Source: Candidatus Uabimicrobium amorphum
GTDB taxonomy: Bacteria; Planctomycetota; Uabimicrobiia; Uabimicrobiales; Uabimicrobiaceae
Assembly (NCBI RefSeq): GCF_009002475.1
Contig: NZ_AP019860.1
Span: forward strand, 3,224,001-3,288,000
Direction: 5' to 3'
DNA: 64,000 nt
Positions 37,242 to 46,263 of this stretch are shown one piece after another. Under the pieces are notes generated by a model that had not been told where the DNA came from, searched no databases, and worked only from the letters and a program-made list of their open reading frames with translations. The position numbers and the translations under genes are program-made. Numbering within the stretch: the stretch's first letter is position 1; the number at the start of each line of letters is the position of its first letter.

Positions 37242-37847
37242 ATGACAAATACACCAAAAAACTCGGGCTTCGCTCGCGTTGGTATTGTTGCGGCGGCATG
37301 GTTACTCATCGTAGTGGTTACAAATTTAGTCATGGCCGAACAAAAACAAAGCACCAGTAAAGAGGACATTTCTAGCGCGGCTTTCTTGAAGGTATACAAA
37401 GTTTTGCAACATCCACGCTGTATGAACTGCCACCCTGCGGGACACATTCCACTACAAGGCGACAACAGCGTTGCGCACAACATGCGCGTTAAAGGTGGAA
37501 AAGACGGTAAAGGTATACCGGGAATGAAATGTATGACTTGCCACCAAACGCAAAACGTAACGGGAAAGCGTACGCCTCCAGGTGCCCCAAACTGGCATCT
37601 ACCACACCCAGATATGCCATTGGTATTTCAGGGCAAAACACCTGCGGAACTTGCCAAGCAACTGAAAGATCCGAAGACAAATGGTAACAAAACCCTCGAA
37701 CAGATTCTTCATCATGTTAGCCACGATCCACTTGTTCTTTGGGGATGGAAACCTGGCGAAGGACGCACTGCACCGTCCATTAGCCATAAAGAATTTGTTA
37801 AGCAGATGAAAATATGGATAGATAACGGAGCAGTAGTACCTAAGTAA
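37242..37847 (+). CDS. Membrane-anchored c-type cytochrome of the molybdenum hydroxylase operon
   Basis: A 201-aa protein. A hydrophobic N-terminal segment (VGIVAAAWLLIVVVTNLVM) anchors or exports it. Two haem-attachment motifs follow, CMNCH (in HPRCMNCHPAG) and CMTCH (in GMKCMTCHQTQ), suggesting two haems. A WGWKPGEGRTAPSISHKEFVKQMKIWIDNGA stretch near the end, in two parts here, matches proteins annotated as isoquinoline 1-oxidoreductase-associated cytochromes. It lies 10 bp after iorB with AAGGAGAAGAG before the ATG, so it closes the operon. It would take electrons from IorA to the respiratory chain. A terminator follows at 37855. Confidence 0.82.
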   Translation: MTNTPKNSGFARVGIVAAAWLLIVVVTNLVMAEQKQSTSKEDISSAAFLKVYKVLQHPRCMNCHPAGHIPLQGDNSVAHNMRVKGGKDGKGIPGMKCMTCHQTQNVTGKRTPPGAPNWHLPHPDMPLVFQGKTPAELAKQLKDPKTNGNKTLEQILHHVSHDPLVLWGWKPGEGRTAPSISHKEFVKQMKIWIDNGAVVPK

Positions 37848-37854
37848 ATGACAA

Positions 37855-37899
37855 AAGGCTTATCCCTCCATAACGCGAAGGATAAGCCTTGTTTTTTTT
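37855..37899 (+). terminator. Rho-independent terminator of the IorAB-cytochrome operon
   Basis: Arms AAGGCTTATCC (37855-37865) and GGATAAGCCTT (37880-37890) pair perfectly over 11 bp and are followed by G and eight T. It lies 8 bp past the cytochrome stop codon. Confidence 0.9.
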
Positions 37900-37931
37900 A
37901 CTAATCTATGCCAACGTTACAATATCAACGA

Positions 37932-39230
37932 TTATCGATTTTGTGCTTGTTTTAAAGCAGAATCTAGATTTAGACGTTGAACATTGTATGTTCCAGACCA
38001 CGAACTACCCCACTCAAGAGTGTCACCACTATCAAATAGAATTTTCTTAACGTCCGCAGCTGTTAGGTTAGGATTGCTAGACCAAATTAGAGTAGCCGCA
38101 CCAGCTACGTGAGGTGTAGCCATAGAGGTACCATTGTAACTAGCATAGTTTTGACCAAGAACGGTACTTAAAATGTTTGTTCCTGGAGCAGCAACCATAT
38201 CACCACTCTTAGCAGCATCTTTAGAGTATTGAGAGAAAGAAGCTTTTTTGTCGTTTTCATCACTTGCTGCAACAGCAAGAACATTGCTCAAACCAGGGTA
38301 GGTTTTGCCATTGTAGTTTTGATCTTGGCAGTAACCTGCAGGTAGAGAAAGAGTTCCAGAGTAACTGTTTCCACATGCTGCGACAAAAAGTACACCTTTA
38401 TCTCTTGCATTCTTGATTGCATCGTAAAGACCCATGCTGAAACCACCACCACCCCAGCTATTGCTGAGAACTTTTGCGCCATTTGCAACAGCATAGTTGA
38501 TACATTTAATTGCATCTTCAGATGATCCACTACCACTAGCAGACAAGAATTTGCAACCCATTACTTGAGCTTCCCAACAAACACCGGTAACGCCAACACC
38601 GTTGTTACCAACACCCGCGATGGTTCCACTGCAGTGACTACCATGAGATTGATCATCTAGTGGGTCACCAGAATCATTGATACCGTTCATTCCATGGATA
38701 TCGTCTACATAACCATTACCATCATCGTCAACACCTGGTTTTCCGTTAGCTTCCGCTTCGTTCACCCACATGTTGTCTTTTAGATCTGCGTGCTTGTAGT
38801 TGACACCTGTATCGATAACAGCAACGATAACTTTGTCACCTTTTGCCTTGGTGTTCCAAGCTGCAGGAGCATTGATCTTTTGCATACCCCATAGTTGACC
38901 AAACTTTGGATCGTTTGGAGTCGCCATGGTTTTGTATAGATAGTTAGGCTCTGCATATTGAACTTCTGGGTTAGAAAGTAAACCGGTTAGGGCTTTTTTC
39001 ATATCACCACGAAGTTTCATACAAAAAGTGTTGTTACCTAAATCGTTCATAGACGAAGTATTTACGTCCATAGCAACAAGGGCTCCCTCTTTGTACTTAA
39101 CGATAATTTCGCCTTGTACGTAAGGAGCTTGGAACATCATATTATCTACCTGTTGTTGTACAGATAGACCTTCTGCCATTAGGCAAGAAGCACATAAAGT
39201 AACTAGAGCAAGAATAAATAATTTCTTCAT
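37932..39230 (-). CDS. Secreted subtilisin-like serine protease (S8)
   Basis: A 432-aa protein with a signal peptide (MKKLFILALVTLCASCLMAEG). A prodomain of the inhibitor I9 type follows (residues about 25-105, ending VQYAEPNYLYKT). The catalytic domain has the full triad: Asp in VIVAVIDTGVNYKHADL, His in DQSHGSHCSGTIAG and Ser in YNGTSMATPHVAGAATL. The oxyanion Asn lies in LFVAACGNSYSG. Calcium-binding D-rich loops (GVDDDGNGYVDDIHG) are present. The protein ends soon after the catalytic domain, with no C-terminal anchor, so it is probably released. The start is preceded by GGGAGATCAGA. Confidence 0.93.
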   Translation of the reverse strand: MKKLFILALVTLCASCLMAEGLSVQQQVDNMMFQAPYVQGEIIVKYKEGALVAMDVNTSSMNDLGNNTFCMKLRGDMKKALTGLLSNPEVQYAEPNYLYKTMATPNDPKFGQLWGMQKINAPAAWNTKAKGDKVIVAVIDTGVNYKHADLKDNMWVNEAEANGKPGVDDDGNGYVDDIHGMNGINDSGDPLDDQSHGSHCSGTIAGVGNNGVGVTGVCWEAQVMGCKFLSASGSGSSEDAIKCINYAVANGAKVLSNSWGGGGFSMGLYDAIKNARDKGVLFVAACGNSYSGTLSLPAGYCQDQNYNGKTYPGLSNVLAVAASDENDKKASFSQYSKDAAKSGDMVAAPGTNILSTVLGQNYASYNGTSMATPHVAGAATLIWSSNPNLTAADVKKILFDSGDTLEWGSSWSGTYNVQRLNLDSALKQAQNR

Positions 39231-39823
39231 TCTGATCTCCCGAGAAAAAAAATAATGTCACTGATTACACTATCAGTCACTACATATAAATATATAAAAA
39301 AAATTACCATGAGTAAATCAATAAGCAAAATGTTGTTACCATATCACTAAAAATATTTTCTTGTAATCCTTTATAGGAAGGCTTAAAGAGGATAAATTGC
39401 GAAGGTTTTGACATTTGATTGCACTCATAATAATTATTGTCTATTTTTTTAGGCCACTAGTTAGTAGTCAGGCTCGGGGTGGAATTATCGACGAATTTAT
39501 CGACACATACTCATGCCATTTTCAACTGACTACTAGCTAACAGCGTAATGAATATCCCTCATAATGAATGAGGGGTTTTTATTAAAGACGGAAGTAAGAG
39601 TGTCTTCATCGTAATAAGTTACCACCTTGTTATAGATGTGTCAAACTAAAAAATGCAATTGAATTGCATTTTTCGGGCATTTTCTGGGAAAAACCCTCAC
39701 AAAAGGCAATCTAATTGCACAAAAGGATTGTTTTGTATACGAAGAAAATTTGTTGTACGTCGTTGTGAGATGTCGTATTATGTGTACATATTTGCCTGTT
39801 AACCAAAACCAAAGGAAATTACA
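39231..39823. other. 593-bp intergenic region with two hairpin-terminator-like structures
   Basis: This divergent gap holds the promoters of the protease and the ADP-ribosylglycohydrolase. Visible structure: inverted arms CTAGTTAGTAGTCAG (about 39456) and CTGACTACTAGCTAA (about 39526); a plus-strand terminator, CCCTCAT/ATGAGGG followed by GTTTTT (39556-39580); and a hairpin AAAAATGCAAT/ATTGCATTTTT (39648-39673). Both hairpins end in T-runs on the plus strand, yet no upstream plus-strand gene exists within 1.3 kb other than that terminated at 37899. A small RNA or attenuated leader is possible. Confidence 0.5.
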
Positions 39824-40762
39824 ATGACCAGCAAAAATTCCATCGACATTCTATCTCGTGCAAAAGGATGCCTACTCGGTTTAACCGTAGGCGATGCCTT
39901 GGGCGCCCGCTTTGAAGGACAAGCCGCGTACTGGATCACCAGAAAATACAAATCCCCGCAACAACTTATCGATAATCCGCCCACCAAAGAAATTTACTAC
40001 ACCGATGACGCACAAATGATGATCGGCATCGCCGAAGCCCTTTGCCAAGACGGATGTATTGAAGAAAAAACCTTATGCCAAAAATTTGTCAACAACTATG
40101 TCCCTTCACGAGGATATGCCAGAGGGGCGCGTAAAGTTCTAAAAGCCATGGAAAAAGGCCAGGACTATCGCAAAATAGCTTCCAGTTATTTTAAAGGTGG
40201 CTCATTTGGCAACGGTGGCGCAATGCGCGTTGCACCTATTGGGTTGTTTTTCTATCAAGATTTACAAAAAGTTATGGAAAACGCACGTCTATCCTCCTTA
40301 CCAACCCATACTCACCCACTAGGCATTGAAGGAACACAACTCTTGGCCATTGCTGTGGCACTCGCCACTTCTATGGAAAAGTGGGACAAGGAGCTATTTT
40401 ACGAAAAGCTATTTGCCCACTGCCAATCACCAGAATACCGCGCACAATTGGAAAAAGCACAAAAGTTAGAAGATTGTAGTGAACTAGCAACCGTAGGAAA
40501 TGCCATCACCGCCTTAGAATCCGTACCAACGGCGATCGCCAGTTTTGCACTAAACCCACACTCTTTTACCGATACCATAGGGCATAGTATTTTGATAGGT
40601 GGTGACACCGATACCGTTGCTGCGATGGCAGGGTCTATTTCAGGTGCTTTTTTGGGAGTAGAAGCTATACCACAAAATTTGCTAGATGCTCTGGAAAATG
40701 AAGGTAAAGGGCGTGATTATATTACAGAACTTGCCGAAAAAATGGTGGGGAAAATGCAATAG
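39824..40762 (+). CDS. ADP-ribosylglycohydrolase (DraG/ARH family)
   Basis: A 312-aa protein. Metal-binding and active-site motifs of the ARH fold are in place: AKGCLLGLTVGDALGARFEG at the start, YTDDAQMMIGIAEAL (TDD binding dinuclear Mg), GSFGNGGAMRVAPIGLFF, THTHPLGIEGTQLLAIAVA and IGGDTDTVAAMAGSISGAFLG. These enzymes remove ADP-ribose from Arg or Ser side chains or hydrolyse related metabolites. AAAGGAAATTACA precedes the ATG. It converges with the macro-like gene at 40777, with a 14-bp gap between stops. The target protein is unknown; no ADP-ribosyltransferase was recognised in the window. Confidence 0.92.
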   Translation: MTSKNSIDILSRAKGCLLGLTVGDALGARFEGQAAYWITRKYKSPQQLIDNPPTKEIYYTDDAQMMIGIAEALCQDGCIEEKTLCQKFVNNYVPSRGYARGARKVLKAMEKGQDYRKIASSYFKGGSFGNGGAMRVAPIGLFFYQDLQKVMENARLSSLPTHTHPLGIEGTQLLAIAVALATSMEKWDKELFYEKLFAHCQSPEYRAQLEKAQKLEDCSELATVGNAITALESVPTAIASFALNPHSFTDTIGHSILIGGDTDTVAAMAGSISGAFLGVEAIPQNLLDALENEGKGRDYITELAEKMVGKMQ

Positions 40763-40776
40763 CAAACATTGTATTT

Positions 40777-41379
40777 CTAATCAAGATCTCCACCATAACG
40801 AATAGATTTTTGACGATGGGCGGCATAAAGCCAATCAATCTGTTGTGGTGGGGAAATAAAATTGCGGTATGCCAAGGACATTTGTTTGGCGGCACGTAGA
40901 TAAGGCATTTGCCCAGTTGCGGTTCCCAAACCAGGGCAACAGCACGTCTTTATTTTTTGCGTGTGCGAATTATTATGGTGTTTGATGGCGAGAAGTGTGG
41001 CCCACATGGCGTTGTACACATTGTCGGTATGTGCTATTTTCATCGGAACGCGCATCGTGGGACTGTGCGCTAGAAATGGGTGTTTTTCGTGTTTGGTTTC
41101 AATGATAAACGAGGTCCCTACTGGCTGTTCGCCGCAAAAATCGTCGATGATTTTTTGTTGCACGCGGTCCATTAAATCTATTCCAAAATATTGGGTGATG
41201 GCGTGGTCCACGCCACCATCCATCAAGCCAAAAGAATTGGCAGCACTCACCATGCAGTCGAAGTTTTCGATATCTTCAAAATAACCATGGACGATTTTTA
41301 CGTTGCGTAAGCCAGAAAACTGTATTCGCCACTGCGAACACAATTCTTCTATGGGGTCGACGAGTATTAGTTTCAACAA
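40777..41379 (-). CDS. Macro-domain-like protein
   Basis: A 200-aa protein whose pattern fits a macro domain: IEELCSQWRIQFSGLRNVKIVHGYFED, then FDCMVSAANSFGLMDGGVDHAITQYFG (the AAN..G.MDGGVD ADP-ribose pocket), then VGTSFIIETKHEKHPFLAHSPTMRV and KIKTCCCPGLGTATGQMPYL. It starts at TTG 41379 or TTG 41376 just after the nqrM stop, with only a distant GGGAGG, so coupling to nqrM is likely. This subgroup resembles macro proteins linked to tail or phage-type loci and to uncharacterised single-domain proteins. ADP-ribose binding is likely, and hydrolysis is inferred. Confidence 0.78.
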   Translation of the reverse strand: MLKLILVDPIEELCSQWRIQFSGLRNVKIVHGYFEDIENFDCMVSAANSFGLMDGGVDHAITQYFGIDLMDRVQQKIIDDFCGEQPVGTSFIIETKHEKHPFLAHSPTMRVPMKIAHTDNVYNAMWATLLAIKHHNNSHTQKIKTCCCPGLGTATGQMPYLRAAKQMSLAYRNFISPPQQIDWLYAAHRQKSIRYGGDLD

Positions 41380-41381
41380 GA

Positions 41382-41558
41382 TTACTCGCTACAACCTCCC
41401 ATTTTTTGTCCGCAATCGCACATTTTAGCCTCATCACCTAAAACAGCACCAATTCCTCCACATGAGCCTTTGATACGACGATTGCTAAAAATGACTCCTA
41501 CAGCCATTAGCGAGAAGGCTGTTAGGAAAAAGGAGACGGCAACTATAACATTCGACAT
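41382..41558 (-). CDS. nqrM: (Na+)-NQR maturation protein NqrM (short gene)
   Basis: A 58-aa gene read directly from the minus strand: ATG at 41558 and TAA at 41384-41382, with AAAAAGGAAGAATATT upstream. The product begins MSNVIVAVSFFLTAFSLMAV, a single membrane segment, then GVIFSNRRIKGSCGG and a Cys-rich tail ending MCDCGQKMGGCSE. This is the NqrM (DUF539) plan: an N-terminal helix, IKGSCGG and clustered cysteines that supply iron to the NqrD/NqrE site of the sodium-pumping NADH:quinone oxidoreductase. No nqrABCDEF genes lie in the window; NqrM is usually next to nqrF. Confidence 0.85.
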   Translation of the reverse strand: MSNVIVAVSFFLTAFSLMAVGVIFSNRRIKGSCGGIGAVLGDEAKMCDCGQKMGGCSE

Positions 41559-41578
41559 AATATTCTTCCTTTTTAGTA

Positions 41579-43012
41579 CTACATTGTATCACCATAAACA
41601 ATGGTGCGTAAATCTTGTATTGTTTGTTCTAACTCGTAAGATTGAGCATGCAATTTTTCCGCTGCGGATGCTCCTTCTTGTGTATTGGCTACATTTAATT
41701 GTACAACATGATCGATTTGTTCGACAGAACTTTTTACTTGTTCTACACCACTTACCTGTTCCGACAATGCGTTGGCAATATCTTTTGTCGTATCTGCGAG
41801 TTTTTGAATACGGTTAAAGATATTGTCGAAAGTGGTTTGCACTTCTGTTACGGAAGTTACCCCTTCTTCCACGTAACGACGCGATTCGTCAATGAGATAG
41901 ATAATGTTTTTTGCTCCTTGAGAAGTACGCTGAGCTAAGTCACGAACTTCGTTAGCAACGACGACAAACCCTTTCCCGGTCTCACCCGCTTTTGTCGCTT
42001 CAACAGAAGCATTTAGAGAGAGAACGTTAGTTTGAAAAGCGATTTCCTGGATGGTGTTGACGATTTCCTCGGTGCGTTTGGAGGAATTTAAGATGTTTTG
42101 CATCGCATCTTGCAGACGATCTACAGTGCGATTTCCCAATGCCGCGAGTTCTTTTGTTCTCGTTGACATCGAATCAATTTCCAACGTACTTTTGCTATTT
42201 TCTTGCGTCATCGTCGCCATTTGCTCCAATGTATTTGCCACTTTTTCCACACTAGAAGCCTGCTCATGTGCCCCATTCGATATTTGCACACTCAGGTCGT
42301 ACAACTCGTCTGAAGCAAGACTCACACTTTGAAAAGTCGTCGAAAGCGAATCGGATATTTGGTGTAATTTTCGCGTAGAGATAGATAACGTCAAATACGT
42401 AAGAGCACAAATGATAATGATGGCCAAAATAGACAACACTAGCGTTTGTGTTTGCAGTCTATCTTCATAGCGCTCTCTATTTTCTGATAGACTTTGTATC
42501 GATGTTTGTAAATCTTCGACCATTTTACTGTCGCGCTTTTTTTGCATATTGATCACAACCGTGGCGTGTTCTTTCGATTGTGGCGTGTCAAAAAGGTCGT
42601 TGATTTCACTGGCAAATCCACGTTGCCCTTCTTGAAATAAATGTAACTTTTTGTATATAGATAAGTAATAGTTATAATTTTCATTTTTGTTGGAAATTTG
42701 ATCAAAAAAGTACAGAGTTTGATTTAGATGCGCATCAAGATTTTTCATTACATTGCGAAATTGTCGTTGTTGTGCAAGTGCGTTATTGGTAATCGATAAT
42801 TTATCCAGTACTTCGTACTTTTGGATATTCAAACGCTCCAGCATATGCACTTTTTTAAGTAGTGGAATTTGGTATTCGGTAATTTCGGCAACCTGCTTGG
42901 AAATATAGCTGGACGAGTAGTAAGAAAAAATGGCGTTAATGCTAATAATGGTCAATAGAGACATGCTGAGAAAAGAAATCAATTTTCGCAGAGACAATTT
43001 ATTGTGTGTCAT
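41579..43012 (-). CDS. Methyl-accepting chemotaxis protein
   Basis: A 477-aa protein. Two membrane segments, [20 protein letters not shown] (about 12-31) and [19 protein letters not shown] (about 190-210), bracket a helical four-helix-bundle-type sensor. The cytoplasmic part is a long coiled coil whose hairpin tip reads [20 protein letters not shown] followed by [22 protein letters not shown], the conserved CheA/CheW-contact region. The start is 7 bp after the stop of the MtaD-like gene, with AGAAGTCC upstream, so both are probably co-transcribed. The ligand is unknown. No che gene or flagellar gene is in the window. Confidence 0.93.
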   Translation of the reverse strand: MTHNKLSLRKLISFLSMSLLTIISINAIFSYYSSSYISKQVAEITEYQIPLLKKVHMLERLNIQKYEVLDKLSITNNALAQQRQFRNVMKNLDAHLNQTLYFFDQISNKNENYNYYLSIYKKLHLFQEGQRGFASEINDLFDTPQSKEHATVVINMQKKRDSKMVEDLQTSIQSLSENRERYEDRLQTQTLVLSILAIIIICALTYLTLSISTRKLHQISDSLSTTFQSVSLASDELYDLSVQISNGAHEQASSVEKVANTLEQMATMTQENSKSTLEIDSMSTRTKELAALGNRTVDRLQDAMQNILNSSKRTEEIVNTIQEIAFQTNVLSLNASVEATKAGETGKGFVVVANEVRDLAQRTSQGAKNIIYLIDESRRYVEEGVTSVTEVQTTFDNIFNRIQKLADTTKDIANALSEQVSGVEQVKSSVEQIDHVVQLNVANTQEGASAAEKLHAQSYELEQTIQDLRTIVYGDTM

Positions 43013-43019
43013 TGGACTT

Positions 43020-44270
43020 CTACCTACTAAATAGTTTTTCCGTTACCTTTTTCGCCTGGGAAATAATCTCTTCTTCCCCAGGAATGTGACGATTTTCCAT
43101 TACGATTTTTCCGTCACAAATTACCGTATCAACGATAGAGCCGTTTCCTGCGTATACCAAATTAGATACCAAATTATGGCAGGGAACCATCTGCGGATGA
43201 TTTAAATCCACCAGTAAAAAGTCAGCATACTTCCCCTCACTAACTTCTCCGGCATTGACACCGAACATCTCATGGGCTGTTTTTGTGGCATGACTCCATA
43301 TTTCATTGCAATTCATAATGGTAGGATCATTGATTTTCCACTTATGAACAAGGGCGGCAAACTTAATTTCTTCAAAAATATCAAGGTTATTATTGGAAGC
43401 ACATCCATCTGTTCCCAAACAAAATTTAAGATCGCGATCTTTTATACCTGGATAAGGCAACAGCTCATTTACCGCTAGTTTAAAATTAGCAATCGGATTG
43501 TGGATAATTTTCACCTGATGTTTTGCAAGTAAATCAAGCTCTTCGTTGTCAAGCCATACACAGTGTGCCGCAAATAAATTGGAGTGTAAAAATCCCAAAT
43601 CATCTAAATATGGGACAGGGCGTTTACCGTGTTTCGCTACACAATCATCTATTTCTTTTTGTGTTTCACTTAGATGAAAGTGCACAGGTAGGTTGTGCTT
43701 CTTTGCAAAAGAAGCAATAAATTTGAGGGTATCTGGTTCACAAGTATATATAGCATGTGGCCCGAGTGCTAGGTGAATACGCGAACTGTAGTTTTGAAAA
43801 TCATCGAGCGCTCGTTGGGCTTTTTCTTCACAACTTTCCTGCTGCATACCGGGAATATCGATAAAAACTTCCGAAATAAAAGCGCGCATCCCCATTTCTT
43901 CCACAGCTTTTACCGCTTCGCGATTGTGCCAATACATATCGTTAAATAAAGTAACACCACATTTGATCATTTCTAAGCATGCGAGCTTTGTTCCCCAGTA
44001 AATCTCTTCGGGTGTCAACTTTGCCTCCATGGGCCAAATCTTTTGCTCTAGCCATTCTTGGAGTTTCATATCGTCACCGTAACCGCGGAACAATGTCATT
44101 GCCGCATGAGTATGCCCATTTACAATAGACGCAACCGCAGCCTTATCCTTGCCATTGATCGTTCTTTGCGCTTGCTTTTGTTCCTGGCCAATGTACGCTA
44201 TTTTATTGCCTTCAACGTAAATATTCGCTTGTTGCCCATTCACAACAACATTTTCAATTCCCAGATCCAT
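43020..44270 (-). CDS. mtaD: Amidohydrolase, 5'-methylthioadenosine/S-adenosylhomocysteine deaminase-like
   Basis: A 416-aa protein. ATG 44270 ([15 protein letters not shown]) has AAGGGA upstream; a GTG at 44285 is a weaker option. The metal-dependent amidohydrolase residues are visible: HTH in [16 protein letters not shown], His in [16 protein letters not shown], His in [14 protein letters not shown] and Asp in [19 protein letters not shown]. The [20 protein letters not shown] segment is typical of the MtaD/TrzA branch, which deaminates methylthioadenosine or S-adenosylhomocysteine; chlorohydrolases and guanine deaminase are close relatives. Catabolic roles beyond this are not indicated by its neighbours. 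Confidence 0.87.
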   Translation of the reverse strand: MDLGIENVVVNGQQANIYVEGNKIAYIGQEQKQAQRTINGKDKAAVASIVNGHTHAAMTLFRGYGDDMKLQEWLEQKIWPMEAKLTPEEIYWGTKLACLEMIKCGVTLFNDMYWHNREAVKAVEEMGMRAFISEVFIDIPGMQQESCEEKAQRALDDFQNYSSRIHLALGPHAIYTCEPDTLKFIASFAKKHNLPVHFHLSETQKEIDDCVAKHGKRPVPYLDDLGFLHSNLFAAHCVWLDNEELDLLAKHQVKIIHNPIANFKLAVNELLPYPGIKDRDLKFCLGTDGCASNNNLDIFEEIKFAALVHKWKINDPTIMNCNEIWSHATKTAHEMFGVNAGEVSEGKYADFLLVDLNHPQMVPCHNLVSNLVYAGNGSIVDTVICDGKIVMENRHIPGEEEIISQAKKVTEKLFSR

Positions 44271-44319
44271 CCCTATCCCTTGCACTGATTAAAATTGTTT
44301 TGAGTCGTAATCATAGCTG

Positions 44320-44650
44320 TAATCATCACCGTAGCCGTCACCGTCACCGTAGCCGTCACCGTAGTCGTCACCGTAGTCGTAGTCGTCACCGTGACCGTGA
44401 CCCTGACCGAAATTCCATTCAGTTACAAATTCATGTCATTCCCGCGGAAGCGGAAACTAGCAATATAAACTCGACTTTAAAGCGCCTGGATCCCTGATCA
44501 AGTCAGGGATGACACGAAGGGTGTAAGTCAATGGGATCACGGCTACGATTACGGTCACGGTGACGATTACGGTCACGGTCACGGTCACGGTCACGGTCAC
44601 GGTCACGGTCACGGTCACGGTCACGGTCACGGTCACGGTCACGGTCACGT
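44320..44650. repeat. Inverted hexanucleotide repeats flanking a palindromic dispersed repeat
   Basis: Left arm, about 44325-44410: degenerate hexamers CCGTCA/CCGTAG/CCGTGA. Right arm, about 44536-44648: CGGTCA repeated almost perfectly at the end. The right arm reads as the reverse complement of the left (TACGGTCACGGTGACGA-type text), so the pair can form a long stem. Between them is the TGTCATTCCCGC repeat. Frames such as TVTVTV across it are low-complexity artefacts. Confidence 0.85.
44434..44513. repeat. Palindromic dispersed repeat (TGTCATTCCCGC..CAGGGATGAC), second copy
   Basis: The segment begins TGTCATTCCCGCGGAAGCGG and ends AGTCAGGGATGAC, matching the core at 33741-33820 with CTGGATCCCTGATCAAG in the 3' half. 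Its two ends are complementary (GTCAT..ATGAC). It lacks the GTTCTCTAAAACTA termini seen at 33702. Confidence 0.75.
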
Positions 44651-44688
44651 TTTATAGAAGTGGCATAATTGCCACTTCTATAAAAGAT

Positions 44689-46251
44689 CTATTTATCAGA
44701 AAATAATTTCGATAAACCTTCCATTACTTTAGGTACAGCTTGAATCCCTACAGATTGTGTTTCTTCATAGTGATCTGGAGGTGATTCGACCCATGGTAAC
44801 ATTTCATCTAGTAGAAAGTCACATGGAGCAACCATATAACCAATGGAATCATCCGACAAACCAATGACAAATTTATACTTGGCTGTCATCATGGATTTTA
44901 GTGATGGAGGAACAACAAAGTCACCTCCGGTTTTATGATGTTCGGGTTCCTTGAAGTACTTACCATTTTTGCTGTAAAAATCACGAGGTAAACCAACGGT
45001 AAGTTCTGGAAAAATTTCTCCTGGTACACAAGCAAATTGCGCCGGACCAATATCAATACGTGATACTTGGGTTGTCAAAAATGCTTTCCCCATCATATCA
45101 CCCTCAAAATCACGTTTATCGAAACCGATAAAACCAGCGAGAAATGCAAGGCGGAACAAGTCATTTTCCAGTTGGATTTTCACTTTTTCCGTTTGCGCAC
45201 TGATGAAAAGATTTTCGGCAAAAGGTTGATCTTGAAGTTTTTCGCGATGTAGTTTGTTAATGAGTTCACAACCAATGATTTCTGCCATTTTGAAATTGTC
45301 GTGAATTTTACCTTCAAAATCCTTAGGAATTTTTTCGACAGGTGTATCAGGACTGTAAGGTGCGAAAGGTTCCCACACGAAGGTACGCAACATGGTCATC
45401 AGTCCACCAACCGCTCCGTTGATAAACATACCGTGGCCGCCAAAGGTCTTTTGTGCTTGGTAGTCAACAAAGGCAGGAAAGCCAGGAGTTATGATGTGCC
45501 CCGTCTTTTCCTTGATACCATCAGGAGCATTATTACCATTGTGCAAAGACAGAATAGCTTCGACATGATTTGCCCACTGAACTAGCGTAACGACAACTTC
45601 GCCATTTGGTTTTACAACTTGCATTCCCATCAAATCATCATCGTAGATGATAGGATCACGTGTATCATTCAAACCAAAACGCGATTTGGTACCTAGGAAA
45701 CGTAATTTGGCCGGAGTACGTTTAGCAAAAGCCTCGCGAATTCCCTTTGCGGTTCCTCTTTGCATTTTGCGAAACCATGCGCCATTTATTCCGTTTTCTA
45801 GATTTTTTGCTCCGCTACGTCCTAAAGTATCTGGTCCCATGTGACTATGGGTGCTGTGAATTGCAACATGCTCAAAAGAAAGATCTTTCACTAGATTGCG
45901 AATAAAATTACAATCTTGCAGCTGCATCATATACAAATCAAGAGATACAATTGCCACTCTTTTATTCGTCGCCGGATCATTTAAAACCATAATACGCGAA
46001 TAAATGCGATCGTGTACATAGTGAGCTTCGCCGTTGCCGTTACCGACATTGATTTTCCCATCGACAAACTTAGTAACTTTCTCTCCGGTATCGTATGCCG
46101 AACCATCACCAAAAGTGTATTCACCATTGCCATCGCTATCCACCCACTCTGCAATCTCAGGTGTGATATCTATTTGAACATAGCCCACTTCGATAAGATC
46201 GTTTGCATATGTAGCAACAGTAAAAAGTAAAACTAAAGCTAATTTATACAT
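44689..46251 (-). CDS. Neutral/alkaline non-lysosomal ceramidase-family protein, paralogue 1
   Basis: A 520-aa protein with a signal peptide (MYKLALVLLFTVATYAND). It begins like family members with VGYVQIDITPEIAEWVDSDG; a zinc-site-like HSTHSHMGPDTLGRSG segment lies near residue 135. MVLNDPATNKRVAIVSLDL precedes it, and WANHVEAILS and FINGAVGGLMTML follow. These features place it with the neutral/alkaline ceramidase-like domain common in Planctomycetota, where true ceramidase activity is rarely shown. It is more diverged than its neighbour and carries an extra calcium-loop-like insert (DSDGNGEYTFGDGSA). It follows its paralogue by 12 bp and is likely co-transcribed with it. Confidence 0.82.
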   Translation of the reverse strand: MYKLALVLLFTVATYANDLIEVGYVQIDITPEIAEWVDSDGNGEYTFGDGSAYDTGEKVTKFVDGKINVGNGNGEAHYVHDRIYSRIMVLNDPATNKRVAIVSLDLYMMQLQDCNFIRNLVKDLSFEHVAIHSTHSHMGPDTLGRSGAKNLENGINGAWFRKMQRGTAKGIREAFAKRTPAKLRFLGTKSRFGLNDTRDPIIYDDDLMGMQVVKPNGEVVVTLVQWANHVEAILSLHNGNNAPDGIKEKTGHIITPGFPAFVDYQAQKTFGGHGMFINGAVGGLMTMLRTFVWEPFAPYSPDTPVEKIPKDFEGKIHDNFKMAEIIGCELINKLHREKLQDQPFAENLFISAQTEKVKIQLENDLFRLAFLAGFIGFDKRDFEGDMMGKAFLTTQVSRIDIGPAQFACVPGEIFPELTVGLPRDFYSKNGKYFKEPEHHKTGGDFVVPPSLKSMMTAKYKFVIGLSDDSIGYMVAPCDFLLDEMLPWVESPPDHYEETQSVGIQAVPKVMEGLSKLFSDK

Positions 46252-46263
46252 ACAAAACTTCCT

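Noticed and set aside
44457..44648. TVTVTV and Arg/His-rich frames in the hexamer region
   Set aside because: Pure low-complexity translation of hexamer repeats; no ribosome-binding site.
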